A DNA stretch of 64,000 bases from Micromonospora aurantiaca ATCC 27029 (GTDB lineage Bacteria > Actinomycetota > Actinomycetes > Mycobacteriales > Micromonosporaceae). The notes beneath the pieces were generated by a model. That model was not told where the DNA came from and did no database searches. It was given only the letters and a program-made list of their open reading frames with translations. How positions within the stretch are numbered: position 1 is the first letter of the stretch; each line of letters starts with the position of its first letter. A program made the position numbers and the translations under genes. The stretch covers positions 806,001 through 870,000 of the forward strand of contig NC_014391.1 of the NCBI RefSeq assembly GCF_000145235.1. Reading direction: 5' to 3'. This document shows, piece after piece, positions 56,064-64,000 of this stretch.

Positions 56064-56750
56064 TCAGGGCAGGCCGACCAGGTCGGCCATCAGGCCGATC
56101 TGGTGGTCGAAGTACTCGTCGCGGTGCGGCAGCGCCCGGTTGATCCGGCCGAACAGCTCGAAGCTGATCAGCCCGAACAACTGGGTCCAGCCGGCCATGC
56201 CGCGGGCCAGCAGCGCGGGCGGCACGTCCATCCCGATCAGCTCGACCAGTTCGGCCACGTCGCCGCGCAGCGGCTCGGGTAGATCCTCGTCGGGCGGGGC
56301 GAGCCGGCCGGAGGCCAGGCCGTCGCGCAGGATGCCGACCAGGGTCACCGGAGGGCGCTGGGCCGGCACGACGGTGTCGTCCGGGGCCGCGTACCCGGGC
56401 ACCGGGCTGCCGTAGAGCAGCGCGTACTCGGCGGGGTGGTCGAGCGCCCACACGCGGGCGGCCCGGCAGGCGGCGAGCCAGCGTCCGCGCAGGTCGGCCT
56501 GGTCGGCGGCGGCGTCGGCCGCCTCCACCGCGTCGCCGAGCGCGTCGTACGCCTCCAGGATCAGCGCGGTGAGCAGGTCGTCGCGGCTGGGGAAGTAGCG
56601 GTAGATCGCCGAGGAGACCATGCCGAGGTCGCGGGCGACCGCGCGCAGGGAGAGGTTCGCGCCGTCGGTGTCCAGGTGGCGGCGGGCGACCGTCTTGATC
56701 TCTTCGATCATCCCGGCGCGGACCCGGGCGCGGAGCGAGGGAGCGACCAT
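56064..56750 (-). CDS. TetR family regulator, divergent from SDR gene
   Basis: A 228-residue TetR protein: helix-turn-helix NLSLRAVARDLGMVSSAIYRYFPSRDDLLTALI, and a ligand domain with ALLYGSPVPGY (TetR_C_25-like). ATG 56750 (MVAPSLR) is taken; an ATG at 56780 would add 10 residues. Divergent from a short-chain dehydrogenase family gene, with a promoter flanked by two palindromes between them. Confidence 0.87.
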   Translation of the reverse strand: MVAPSLRARVRAGMIEEIKTVARRHLDTDGANLSLRAVARDLGMVSSAIYRYFPSRDDLLTALILEAYDALGDAVEAADAAADQADLRGRWLAACRAARVWALDHPAEYALLYGSPVPGYAAPDDTVVPAQRPPVTLVGILRDGLASGRLAPPDEDLPEPLRGDVAELVELIGMDVPPALLARGMAGWTQLFGLISFELFGRINRALPHRDEYFDHQIGLMADLVGLP

Positions 56751-56789
56751 GTCCCCACTCTGCCACGACGAGAGCAGCAATCAAAAGAG

Positions 56790-56802
56790 AGAGCACTGCT
56801 CT
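56790..56802. promoter_or_regulatory. TetR operator half A (AGAGCA-C-TGCTCT)
   Basis: A perfect 6+6 palindrome abutting the -35 box of the SDR promoter. It shares the AGAGC core of the second palindrome at 56838-56854. Confidence 0.65.
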
Positions 56803-56831
56803 TGACTTGCGCCGCTTCCGTGAGTCATGCT
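56802..56831 (+). promoter_or_regulatory. Promoter of the SDR gene
   Basis: TTGACT (56802-56807) and TCATGC or CATGCT (56825-56831), with 17-18 bases between. The -35 is a close match to the consensus and the -10 is poor. Confidence 0.6.
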
Positions 56832-56837
56832 CTGTTC

Positions 56838-56854
56838 CGAGAGCGGGGCTCTCG
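56838..56854. promoter_or_regulatory. TetR operator half B (CGAGAGC-GGG-GCTCTCG)
   Basis: A perfect 7+7 palindrome just downstream of the -10 box, covering the likely transcript start. Together with the site at 56790 it brackets the promoter, which fits repression by the divergent TetR. Confidence 0.7.
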
Positions 56855-56889
56855 ATTCGAATTACTGCTTCAGTGAAGGTGGACCTGTC

Positions 56890-57828
56890 ATGGCACTGCA
56901 CGTGATCGTCGGCGCCGGCCCCGTCGGCACCGCCACCGCCCGCCTCCTCGCCGAACGCGGCGAGCGGGTGCGGGTGGTCACCCGGCGCGGCACCGGCCCC
57001 GAGCACCCGGCGATCGAGCGGGTGGCCGCCGACGCCGCCGACGCGGACCGGCTCGCCGCGCTGACCGAGGGCGCGGACGCGCTCTACAACTGCGCCAACC
57101 CGCAGTACCACACGTGGCCGACGGACTGGCCGCCGCTGGCCGCCGCCCTGCTCACCGCCGCCGAGCGCAGCGGCGCCGTGCTCGCCACAGTCGGCAACCT
57201 CTACGGGTACGGCCCGGTCGACGCCCCGATGACCGAGGCGACCCCGCTCGCCGCCACCGGCGTCAAGGGCCGCGTCCGCAACCGGATGTGGGCCGACGCG
57301 CTGGCCGCCCACCGCGCCGGCCGGGCCCGGGTCACCGAGGTACGCGGCTCCGACTACATCGGCCTCGGCGGCACCTCGCTGCCCATGATGGTGCTGCCCA
57401 AGGTGCTCGCCGGGCACCGGGTGTTCCTGCCGGTCGCCTGGGACGCGCCGCACACCTGGACGTACGTGGGGGACGTGGCCCGTACCCTCGTCGCCGCCGC
57501 CACCGACCCGCGCGCCTGGGGACGGGCCTGGCACGTGCCCAGCGCGCGCCCGATGTCCATGCGGGCGCTCGCCGAGCGGGCGGCGAAGCGGGCCGGGGCG
57601 CCGGCGCCCCGGCTGACCCGGATGCCCTACCCGGTGCTCTGGCTCGGTGGTCTGGCCGACCCGTTCGCCCGGGAGATGCGGGAGACCGCGCACCAGTTCG
57701 CCGGGCCGTTCGTGATGGACTCCACCGCGGCCAGCGAGACGTTCGGGATCGAGGGGACGCCGCTGGACCGGGTCGTCGACGAGATGGTGACCGGCCTGCG
57801 CGCCGCCGCGCCCGCCGCCGCCCGCTAA
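56890..57828 (+). CDS. Extended SDR / NAD-dependent epimerase-dehydratase family protein
   Basis: A 312-residue Rossmann protein: HVIVGAGPVGTATARLLAERG (NAD(P) site), NCANPQYHTW, LYGYGPVDAPMTE with the Tyr region and SDYIGLGGTSL. It resembles NAD-dependent epimerases of the extended SDR type, but the classic YxxxK is not clear (MWADALAAH takes its place), so it may be an atypical reductase or regulator. Controlled by the divergent TetR, judging from operators. Stop overlaps the convergent transporter by 3 bases. Confidence 0.82.
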   Translation: MALHVIVGAGPVGTATARLLAERGERVRVVTRRGTGPEHPAIERVAADAADADRLAALTEGADALYNCANPQYHTWPTDWPPLAAALLTAAERSGAVLATVGNLYGYGPVDAPMTEATPLAATGVKGRVRNRMWADALAAHRAGRARVTEVRGSDYIGLGGTSLPMMVLPKVLAGHRVFLPVAWDAPHTWTYVGDVARTLVAAATDPRAWGRAWHVPSARPMSMRALAERAAKRAGAPAPRLTRMPYPVLWLGGLADPFAREMRETAHQFAGPFVMDSTAASETFGIEGTPLDRVVDEMVTGLRAAAPAAAR

Positions 57829-58805
57829 GGGCGGCGGGTGGGGCCGAAGGCGGCGACGAGCACCGCGACCAGAGTCAGCGCCGCGCCGAGCAGCGTGTCC
57901 AGGCCGGGGTGCGAGGCGGCGGTGGGCAGCAGCAGGTCCAGCAGCACCGCGCCGACGATCTGCCCGGCGATCGTGGCCAGGCCGAGCAGCAGCACCCCGG
58001 TGAACCGGACGAGGGCGGCGGCCAGCGCGATGAACACGATCCCGAGCGGGCCGCCGAGATAGAGCCACGGCTCGTCCGGGAACGCGCCTGCCGGCCGTCC
58101 GCGTACCGCCAGGTCCACCGCGAAGGTCACGAGCAGCGCCACCGTGCCGACTGTGAAGTTCACGAGCGTGGCGGTCATGGCACTGCCCGCCGCCGCCCGG
58201 ACCCGACCGTTGACCGCCTGCTGCCAGGCGATGCCCACCCCCGCCGCCAGTGGCAGCAGCGCCAGCGCAAGCGCGTGCGGGTCGCCGAGCCGGTCGCCCA
58301 CCGCCAGCAGGACGGCGAGCACAGTGAGCACCGCGCCGATCAGCCGGTTCGGGGTGACCGGCTGCCGGCCGGCCGGGCCGATGCCGGCCCGGTCGACGAG
58401 CAGGCTGCTGCCGGACTGCCCGGCCACCACCGCGACGGTGAAGACCGCGACGCCGAGCGCGCCGATGGTCAGCCCCTGCGTCGCCACCAGGAACGCGCCG
58501 CAGACGCCGCCCAGGCATTGCCAGGGCCGCAGCGCGCCGGAGCGCAGCGCGCCGCGCAGGGCGGCCAGTCCCCGCCGGCCACCGGGGGTGGCGGGGACCA
58601 GCACCAGCAGGATCAGCAGGCCCACACCGAACGAGACCACCGCGGCGGCGATCCCGTCGGCCAGGCGTACGCCCAGCTCACCGTTGATCCGGGACTGCAC
58701 GGCGACCATCACGCCCGAGGCGGTGGCCAACCCGACACCGGCGACACGTCGCCCGGTCGACAGCGTCTGCGGTGCCGGTGGTGCCGCCGTCCCGGTCCGG
58801 CTCAC
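57825..58805 (-). CDS. DMT family transporter (two DUF606/YdcZ repeats)
   Basis: A 326-residue membrane protein with about ten helices in two homologous halves; each half has the QSRING or QQAVNGRV element ([14 protein letters not shown] and [13 protein letters not shown]) with conserved Asn-Gly, the DUF606 pattern. Substrate unknown. GTG 58805 overlaps the glpX stop by 4 bases, so the two are co-translated. Confidence 0.85.
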   Translation of the reverse strand: MSRTGTAAPPAPQTLSTGRRVAGVGLATASGVMVAVQSRINGELGVRLADGIAAAVVSFGVGLLILLVLVPATPGGRRGLAALRGALRSGALRPWQCLGGVCGAFLVATQGLTIGALGVAVFTVAVVAGQSGSSLLVDRAGIGPAGRQPVTPNRLIGAVLTVLAVLLAVGDRLGDPHALALALLPLAAGVGIAWQQAVNGRVRAAAGSAMTATLVNFTVGTVALLVTFAVDLAVRGRPAGAFPDEPWLYLGGPLGIVFIALAAALVRFTGVLLLGLATIAGQIVGAVLLDLLLPTAASHPGLDTLLGAALTLVAVLVAAFGPTRRP

Positions 58806-59833
58806 TCCTGCTCGGCCAGCGGGCGTCCGTCGAAGTCGACAGCCGAGTAGAGGGCGAGCTTCTCCAGGCGGTGGTACGAGTCGATCACCCGGATGGTGCC
58901 GCTCTTGGAGCGCATCACGATCGACTGGGTGTACGCGCCGCCGGAGCGGTAGCGCACGCCGCGCAGCAGGTCGCCGGAGGTGACACCGGTGGCCACGAAG
59001 AAGCAGTTGTCGCCGGTGACCAGGTCGTCGGTGAACAGCACCCGGTCCAGGTCGTGCCCGGCGTCCAGCGCCTTGCGACGCTCGTCGGAGTCCTTCGGCC
59101 AGAGCTTGGCCTGCATCATGCCGCCCATGCACTTGAGCGCGCACGCGGCGGTGATGCCCTCCGGGGTGCCGCCGATGCCCATCAGCACGTCCACGTCCGA
59201 CTCGCCGCGGGCCGCCGCGATGGCGCCCGCGATGTCCCCGTCGGAGATGAGCCGGATCCCGGCACCGGTACGCCGGATCTGCTTGATCAGGTCGTCGTGG
59301 CGCGACCGGTCCAGCACGCACACGGTCACCTCGGCGGCGTCGGTGCCCTTGACCTTGGCGATCCGGTTGATGTTCTCGGCCACCCCGGCGTTGATGTCCA
59401 CCACGTCGGCGTACATCGGGCCGACCGCCAGCTTCTCCATGTAGAAGACGGCGCTCGGGTCGAACATCGCGCCGCGCTCGGCGACCGCGAGCACCGCCAG
59501 CGCGTTCGGCATGCCCTTGCTCATCAGCGTGGTGCCGTCGATCGGGTCGACCGCCACGTCCACCTCGGGGCCGGTCCCGTCGCCGACCTCCTCGCCGTTG
59601 AACAGCATGGGGGCGTTGTCCTTCTCGCCCTCGCCGATCACCACGACGCCGCGCATCGGGATCGAGTTGATCAGCTTTCGCATGGCGTCGACTGCTGCGC
59701 CGTCGCCGCCTTCCTTGTCGCCCCGGCCGACCCAGCGGCCGGCGGCCATCGCCGCGGCCTCGGTGACCCGGACCAGATCGAGGGCGAGGTTGCGGTCGAG
59801 ATCCTGGGGCGTCCGCGTCCTGGTGGTTGTCAT
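58802..59833 (-). CDS. glpX: Class II fructose-1,6-bisphosphatase
   Basis: A 343-residue GlpX enzyme: [33 protein letters not shown] (metal-binding Asp/Glu and DPIDGTT), [19 protein letters not shown] and [16 protein letters not shown]. It hydrolyses fructose 1,6-bisphosphate in gluconeogenesis and is the major FBPase of actinobacteria. ATG 59833 has GAGGAGG upstream. Pairing with a divergent DUF4245 gene matches the mycobacterial order (Rv1099c/Rv1100). Confidence 0.94.
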   Translation of the reverse strand: MTTTRTRTPQDLDRNLALDLVRVTEAAAMAAGRWVGRGDKEGGDGAAVDAMRKLINSIPMRGVVVIGEGEKDNAPMLFNGEEVGDGTGPEVDVAVDPIDGTTLMSKGMPNALAVLAVAERGAMFDPSAVFYMEKLAVGPMYADVVDINAGVAENINRIAKVKGTDAAEVTVCVLDRSRHDDLIKQIRRTGAGIRLISDGDIAGAIAAARGESDVDVLMGIGGTPEGITAACALKCMGGMMQAKLWPKDSDERRKALDAGHDLDRVLFTDDLVTGDNCFFVATGVTSGDLLRGVRYRSGGAYTQSIVMRSKSGTIRVIDSYHRLEKLALYSAVDFDGRPLAEQE

Positions 59834-59980
59834 GGCGGCCTCCTCGCGACGTTGCGGGGTGGGACCGGCGGCCACCGCCGCCGGTTTTGTCGCTGATCCT
59901 CACACGATCTCAGGTTCGCCGTCCCGGCGGGGCGGAGGAGGCCAGGATCACGTCACCCGGTGGGCTGCGACAATGGCCGG

Positions 59981-60670
59981 GTGGAAGCCGCACAGCCTGC
60001 CGACCGCACACCGACCGACGCCACCCCGCCGGAGGGCCAGCCGCCGGTCCGACCGGACGGCGCCCCGGCCCCGTCCGAGGGTCAGCCCGCGCTCGTCGCG
60101 GACCGGGGCGAGCCGGCCCCCGCGGTGGACACCCCCGCGCCGCCGGCGGGCAAGGAGAAGGCCCGCTCCGAGCGGTCGCCGAAGGACATGGCGCTGTCCC
60201 TGCTGATCCTGCTGGTCCCGATCGCGCTGCTGCTCGCCTTCTACCGGGGCTTCCTCGGCGGCGACTCGCCGGTCACAGTCGACCCGGCGCCCGCGCTGGA
60301 GCAGGCCCGCTCCGCGAACGCCTTCCCGGTCAGCGAGCCGACCGGGCTGGGCGACGACTGGCGTACGGTCAACGCCCGCTTCCGGACCGAGGCGGACGGC
60401 TCGACGCTGCGGATCGGGTACGTGACCCCGGAGGGCCGGGGCGCGCAGCTCGTGGAGAGCAACGTCCCGGCGGAGAAGCTGCTGCCGGCCGAGCTGACCG
60501 AGGGGCAGCCGCAGGGCGCGGCCGACCTGCCCGGCGGGCTGAGCTGGCAGCGCTACACGGCACGCGGCAACGAGCAGGCGCTCGTCCTGCTGGAGCCGAA
60601 CCGTACGGTGATCGTTGTCGGTGACGCGGGGGAGACGGAGCTGCGCAAGCTCGCCACGTCGCTGCGCTGA
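59981..60670 (+). CDS. DUF4245 membrane protein
   Basis: A 229-residue protein: Pro/Ala-rich cytosolic lead (about 1-65), one membrane helix (MALSLLILLVPIALLLAFYRG, near 70) and an outer DUF4245 domain with LGDDWRTVNARFRTEADGSTL, LRIGYVTPEG and GLSWQRYTARGNEQALVLLE. Unknown function; the family is conserved beside glpX in actinobacteria. GTG 59981 is taken; no ribosome site is clear, so it may be leaderless. Confidence 0.85.
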   Translation: MEAAQPADRTPTDATPPEGQPPVRPDGAPAPSEGQPALVADRGEPAPAVDTPAPPAGKEKARSERSPKDMALSLLILLVPIALLLAFYRGFLGGDSPVTVDPAPALEQARSANAFPVSEPTGLGDDWRTVNARFRTEADGSTLRIGYVTPEGRGAQLVESNVPAEKLLPAELTEGQPQGAADLPGGLSWQRYTARGNEQALVLLEPNRTVIVVGDAGETELRKLATSLR

Positions 60671-60762
60671 CGTCCTCCCTCCGGGTGACGCGGGATTGCG
60701 GAACCCCGCTTCCGGGAACAGAAGGGACATCGAGCCCGGACGACCCACCTGGAGAGGTTGAC

Positions 60763-61602
60763 GTGAAGATTCGACGCTTCAGCGCCACCGCGTTCGCCGC
60801 GGCGCTGCTCATTCCCGGCCTGGCGGCCTGCAACGGCAACGGGACGACGTCCGACGCCTCCGCGACCCCGAGCGCCTCCGGCAGCGTCGCACCGAGCGCC
60901 ACGGCGTCCAGCAGCGCGGCCAAGCAGGCTCTGCTCGACTCCACGAACGCGATCCGTGAGGGGAACTTCAAGTTCTCCATGACCGGCGCGGGCTCCACCG
61001 CCGAAGGGCAGGTGCACGAGCCGAGCCAGAGCGCCGACATGCGGATGACCATCGGCGACCCGTCGTCGGACCTGATGATGAAGCTGGACCTGATCCACGC
61101 CAAGCCGGACAGCTGGGTCAAGCTGGAACTCGGCGGCACCGCTGCGGCGCAGATCCCCGGCGTGAAGAACCTCAACACCGGCAAGTACCACCACCTCGAC
61201 CAGAACCGGGTCAAGGGCAACCGGGCGCTGGGCTTCGACTTCGAGAAGCTCGACCCGGCCGGCAGCGCCGTGCTCACCCAGGGCATCACCGAGGTACGGC
61301 AGACCGGCGAGGGCGCGTACGAGGGCACCGTCGACGTGTCGAAGGCCGCCGAGGCGGGCTCGCTCGACCCGGCCGTGATCACCGCGCTCGGGGCGCAGGC
61401 CCAGTCGGTGCCGTTCACCGCCAAGGTCGACACCCAGGGCCGGCTCAGCGAGATGGTGCTCAAGATCCCGGCCGCCGGGCAGAGCGCCGCGCAGGACCTG
61501 AAGATCACCTACACCGACTACGGCAACGCGGCGCCGGCCCAGAAGCCCTCGGCCGACCAGGTCGTCGAGGCCCCCGCCGAGCTGTACAACCTGTTCAACT
61601 GA
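60763..61602 (+). CDS. Secreted lipoprotein (LppX/LprG-like fold)
   Basis: A 279-residue lipoprotein. Signal peptide with lipobox GLAAC (Cys about 23), a Thr/Ser/Ala linker, then a ~220-residue domain: AKQALLDSTNAIREGNFKFSMTGAG onward, with LDPAGSAVLTQGITEVRQTGEGAYEGTVD. Pattern and length fit LppX/LprAFG-type proteins that bind lipids or glycolipids, but the match is by eye. GTG 60763 follows GGAGAGG. Confidence 0.75.
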   Translation: MKIRRFSATAFAAALLIPGLAACNGNGTTSDASATPSASGSVAPSATASSSAAKQALLDSTNAIREGNFKFSMTGAGSTAEGQVHEPSQSADMRMTIGDPSSDLMMKLDLIHAKPDSWVKLELGGTAAAQIPGVKNLNTGKYHHLDQNRVKGNRALGFDFEKLDPAGSAVLTQGITEVRQTGEGAYEGTVDVSKAAEAGSLDPAVITALGAQAQSVPFTAKVDTQGRLSEMVLKIPAAGQSAAQDLKITYTDYGNAAPAQKPSADQVVEAPAELYNLFN

Positions 61603-61608
61603 GGTCTG

Positions 61609-61642
61609 CGGTGGGGTTCGGCGATCGCGCCGAATCCCACCG
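61609..61642. terminator. Bidirectional terminator
   Basis: A 15-bp stem (61609-61623 with 61628-61642, one G-T pair) closes on loop ATCG, between the convergent lipoprotein and xseB stops. Confidence 0.8.
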
Positions 61643-61855
61643 TCACTCCTCGGCGCGCTGGCGGGCGGCGTCGATGCGGGCGCGGGCGCCGTCCAGCCAG
61701 CGCTGGCACACCCCGGCGAGCTGCTCGCCGCGCTCCCAGAGGGCGAGGGACTCCTCCAGCGAGGTGCCGCCCGCCTCCAGCTTCTCCACCACCGAGGCCA
61801 GCTCGGCGCGGGCCTGCTCGTAGCTGAGCTGTTCGTCCTGCTTCGTCCCGGTCAT
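61643..61855 (-). CDS. xseB: Exodeoxyribonuclease VII small subunit
   Basis: A 70-residue Xse[38 protein letters not shown], two helices as in the family, with the SLEESL element. Multiple copies bind XseA to make ExoVII, which degrades single-stranded DNA from both ends. It lies 13 bases after xseA. Confidence 0.93.
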   Translation of the reverse strand: MTGTKQDEQLSYEQARAELASVVEKLEAGGTSLEESLALWERGEQLAGVCQRWLDGARARIDAARQRAEE

Positions 61856-61868
61856 CGTCTCTCTTCCC

Positions 61869-63161
61869 TCAGCCGTCGACGGTGGCGGTCAGCTCGCCCT
61901 CGGCGAGGCGTACCCGCAGTGGATCGCCCTTGGCCACCTCGGAGGCCGCGCGGACGACGTGGCCGTCGACGCGCTGCACGATCGCGTAGCCGCGCTCCAG
62001 CGTGGCCGCCGGGGACAGCGCGCGCAGCCGGGCCAGCGTGTGCCGCAGGTCGTCGGTGGCGCCCCGCAGCCGGTGCTCCAAGGACCGGCCGGCGCGGTCG
62101 CGCAGCGCGGACACGTCCACCGCCCGCTGCTCGACCATCACCTGCGGCCGGGCCAGCACCGGGCGGGAGCGCAGCAGGTCGATCCGGTGCTGCTCCCGGT
62201 CGACCAGGTGACGCACCGCCCGTTCCAGCCGGGACCGGGCCTGGCCGATCAGCCGGGTCTCCTCGGTCAGATCCGGCACGACGCGCTTCGCCGCGTCGGT
62301 CGGGGTGGAGGCGCGCACGTCGGCCACGTAGTCGAGCAGCGGCGCGTCCGTCTCGTGGCCGATCGCGCTGACCACCGGCGTGCGGCAGGCGAAGACCGCC
62401 CGGCACAGCGCCTCGTCGGAGAAGGGAAGCAGATCCTCGATGCCCCCGCCGCCCCGGGCGATGACGATCACGTCGACGGCCGGGTCGACGTCGAGCACCT
62501 TGAGCGCCCCGACGATGTCCGGCACCGCGCTCGGCCCCTGCACCGCCACGTTGATCGTGCGGAAGTCGACGGCGGGCCAGCGGCGGCGGGCGTTGGTCAG
62601 CACGTCCCGCTCGGCCGCCGAGGCTCGGCCGGTGATCAGGCCCACCCGGCCCGGCAGGAACGGCAGCCGCCGCTTGCGGGACCGGTCGAACAGGCCCTCG
62701 GCGGCGAGCAGCTTCTTGAGCTTCTCCAGCCGGGCCAGCAGCTCACCGAGGCCGACCTGGCGGATCTCGTCGGCCCGCAGGCTGAGCGTGCCCCGCGCGG
62801 CGTAGAACTCGGGTTTGGCGTGCAGCACCACCCGGGCGCCCTCGCGCAGCTCCGGCGCGCCCGCGTCCAGCACGTCGCGGTTGGTGGTGACGGTCAGGCT
62901 GAGATCGGCCGACGGGTCGCGCAACGTGAGGAAGACGGTGCTCGCGCCGGGGCGGCGGCTGATCTGCGCCACCTGGCCGTCGACCCAGACCCAGCCCAGG
63001 CGGGCGATCCAGGCGCCCACCTTCTGGCTGACCACCCGGACCGGCCACGGCTCCTCGGCCGTGCTGCGCCCGTCCGACCTGCTCTGCCCGTCCGACCTGC
63101 TCTGCCCGTCCGACCTGCTCTGCCCGTCAGACGTGCTCCGCCCCTCCTCGCCCGCGCTCAC
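61869..63161 (-). CDS. xseA: Exodeoxyribonuclease VII large subunit
   Basis: A 430-residue catalytic subunit: OB fold ([21 protein letters not shown]), catalytic domain with [72 protein letters not shown] (the HE-D and RASTPTxAA motifs) and a C-terminal helical region ending in [14 protein letters not shown]. The N-terminus has extra SDGQSR repeats not usual for the family, encoded by the 18-bp repeat at 63071-63142; a later start would remove them. Confidence 0.93.
   Translation of the reverse strand: MSAGEEGRSTSDGQSRSDGQSRSDGQSRSDGRSTAEEPWPVRVVSQKVGAWIARLGWVWVDGQVAQISRRPGASTVFLTLRDPSADLSLTVTTNRDVLDAGAPELREGARVVLHAKPEFYAARGTLSLRADEIRQVGLGELLARLEKLKKLLAAEGLFDRSRKRRLPFLPGRVGLITGRASAAERDVLTNARRRWPAVDFRTINVAVQGPSAVPDIVGALKVLDVDPAVDVIVIARGGGGIEDLLPFSDEALCRAVFACRTPVVSAIGHETDAPLLDYVADVRASTPTDAAKRVVPDLTEETRLIGQARSRLERAVRHLVDREQHRIDLLRSRPVLARPQVMVEQRAVDVSALRDRAGRSLEHRLRGATDDLRHTLARLRALSPAATLERGYAIVQRVDGHVVRAASEVAKGDPLRVRLAEGELTATVDG
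63071..63142. repeat. 18-bp tandem repeat at start of xseA
   Basis: CGTCCGACCTGCTCTGCC is repeated three times exactly (63071-63124) and once imperfectly (63125-63142). It codes for SDGQSR units and keeps frame. No spacer sequence separates the copies. Confidence 0.9.
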
Positions 63162-63236
63162 CCGCCCACCCTACGGCCCGGGACCGACAGCACCCGCGTG
63201 CGCCTCGCGGCCGCTGCCGCGCGGGAGGGCGGCACG

Positions 63237-63242
63237 TACGAT
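63237..63242 (+). promoter_or_regulatory. ispH -10 box
   Basis: TACGAT (fits TANNNT) ends 6 bases before the ispH GTG; no ribosome site intervenes, so the message is likely leaderless. Confidence 0.55.
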
Positions 63243-63248
63243 GGGCGG

Positions 63249-64000
63249 GTGACTGACGCTGAGACGACTCCCCGGACCGGCAAGCGCGTGCTCCTGGCCA
63301 ACCCCCGCGGCTACTGCGCGGGTGTGGACCGGGCGGTGCAGACCGTCGAGGAGGCGCTGAAGCTCTACGGCGCGCCGATCTACGTGCGCAAGCAGATCGT
63401 GCACAACAAGCACGTGGTGCGCACGTTGGAGGCCCAGGGCGCGATCTTCGTGGAGGAGAACGAGGAGGTGCCGGAGGGCGCCACGGTCATCTTCTCCGCC
63501 CACGGCGTGGCCCCCGAGGTCTACGAGCAGGCCAAGCAGCGCTCGCTGCGGGCGATCGACGCCACCTGCCCGCTGGTCACGAAGGTGCACCACGAGGCCC
63601 GGCGGTTCGCCGCGCAGGACTACGACATCCTGCTCATCGGGCACGAGGGGCACGAGGAGGTCATCGGCACCGCCGGTGAGGCCCCCGCCCACATCCAGCT
63701 CGTCGACGGCCCGGACGGCGTCGACAAGGTCACCGTGCGCGACCCGGAGAAGGTGGTCTGGCTGTCCCAGACCACGCTGTCGGTGGACGAGACGCTGGAG
63801 ACGGTGGCCCGGCTCAAGAAGCGGCTGCCGCTGCTCCAGTCGCCGCCCAGCGACGACATCTGCTACGCCACCTCCAACCGCCAGCACGTGGTCAAGGAGA
63901 TCGCCCCCGCGTGCGACGTGGTGATCGTGGTCGGCTCGCGCAACTCCTCGAACTCGGTCCGGCTGGTCGAGGTGGCGCTCGACGCCGGGGCCCGCGCCGG
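63249..64000 (+). CDS. ispH: 4-hydroxy-3-methylbut-2-enyl diphosphate reductase, 3' end outside window
   Basis: The first 250 codons of IspH (LytB), the last enzyme of the MEP pathway, which makes IPP and DMAPP with a 4Fe-4S cluster. Seen: [19 protein letters not shown] (first cluster Cys), [34 protein letters not shown] (second Cys), [10 protein letters not shown] and [12 protein letters not shown]. The third Cys is in [10 protein letters not shown]. The reading frame is open to the window's right edge, so the end is missing. GTG 63249 is taken from -10 spacing. Confidence 0.94.
   Translation, partial: MTDAETTPRTGKRVLLANPRGYCAGVDRAVQTVEEALKLYGAPIYVRKQIVHNKHVVRTLEAQGAIFVEENEEVPEGATVIFSAHGVAPEVYEQAKQRSLRAIDATCPLVTKVHHEARRFAAQDYDILLIGHEGHEEVIGTAGEAPAHIQLVDGPDGVDKVTVRDPEKVVWLSQTTLSVDETLETVARLKKRLPLLQSPPSDDICYATSNRQHVVKEIAPACDVVIVVGSRNSSNSVRLVEVALDAGARA

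Noticed and set aside
63071..63142. Short regular repeats that look at first like a CRISPR array
   Set aside because: Copies are contiguous 18-bp units with no spacers, in frame inside xseA; the same applies to the 15-bp units at 25726-25815.

Overview
The window is about 64 kb of very GC-rich, gene-dense DNA with GTG starts, leaderless genes, paired acyl-CoA carboxylase genes with an epsilon subunit, a GuaB1-type GMP reductase, a DUF4245 protein next to GlpX, and a type VII secretion protease. This points to an actinomycete. The protein set and several short intergenic repeat families suggest the Micromonosporaceae, probably Micromonospora; the genus is inference. No rRNA, tRNA, CRISPR array, transposase or phage gene was seen. 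Most of the window is chromosomal housekeeping and membrane/efflux functions.

Layout. 0.1-11.2 kb: an M20 amidohydrolase, a DUF4349 lipoprotein, an operon of a metallo-beta-lactamase fold protein, two unknown proteins and a double GNAT, then a gamma-glutamylcyclotransferase, an LpdA-type flavoprotein, small membrane genes, and an editing-less threonyl-tRNA synthetase paralogue behind a threonine-coding leader peptide and hairpin. 11.3-19.0 kb is an efflux block: a heterodimeric ABC exporter under two MarR regulators, a divergent 14-TM MFS pump with a palindromic operator, and a DoxX/TetR pair with twin operators. 19.0-31.4 kb: guaB1, accA, a PadR/DrrAB-type set, an MFS protein with a repetitive linker, an O-methyltransferase with a decayed duplicate of its 3' end, maf, a three-gene type VII secretion cassette and accE.

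31.4-45.6 kb: a Ser/Thr kinase, a GH25 lysozyme, an M50-like protease, a ketopantoate reductase family gene, a SigE-family sigma factor with a membrane partner, accD and birA (divergent, both apparently leaderless), two GtrA proteins and GTP-dependent pckG. 45.6-64 kb: a prenyl reductase beside a short-chain cis-prenyltransferase, otsB, an XRE regulator with small genes of unknown function, phoH2 with an overlapping upstream micro-ORF, a transglycosylase-like protein, a rhomboid protease, a ferredoxin-NADP reductase, a TetR/SDR pair with the promoter between two palindromes, glpX, DUF4245, a lipoprotein, xseB-xseA and the start of ispH.

How genes work together. AccA (biotin carboxylase/BCCP), AccD (carboxyltransferase), AccE (epsilon) and BirA (biotinylation) form one acyl-CoA carboxylase system, but they are spread over 20 kb with unrelated genes between them. 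PckG, GlpX and OtsB serve gluconeogenesis and trehalose metabolism; IspH, the cis-prenyltransferase and the prenyl reductase serve isoprenoid metabolism. The most notable items are the ThrRS attenuator, the candidate phoAT-phoH2 unit, the low-GC mosaic type VII cassette inside the acc/maf region, and at least four families of short palindromic repeats placed at gene 3' ends.
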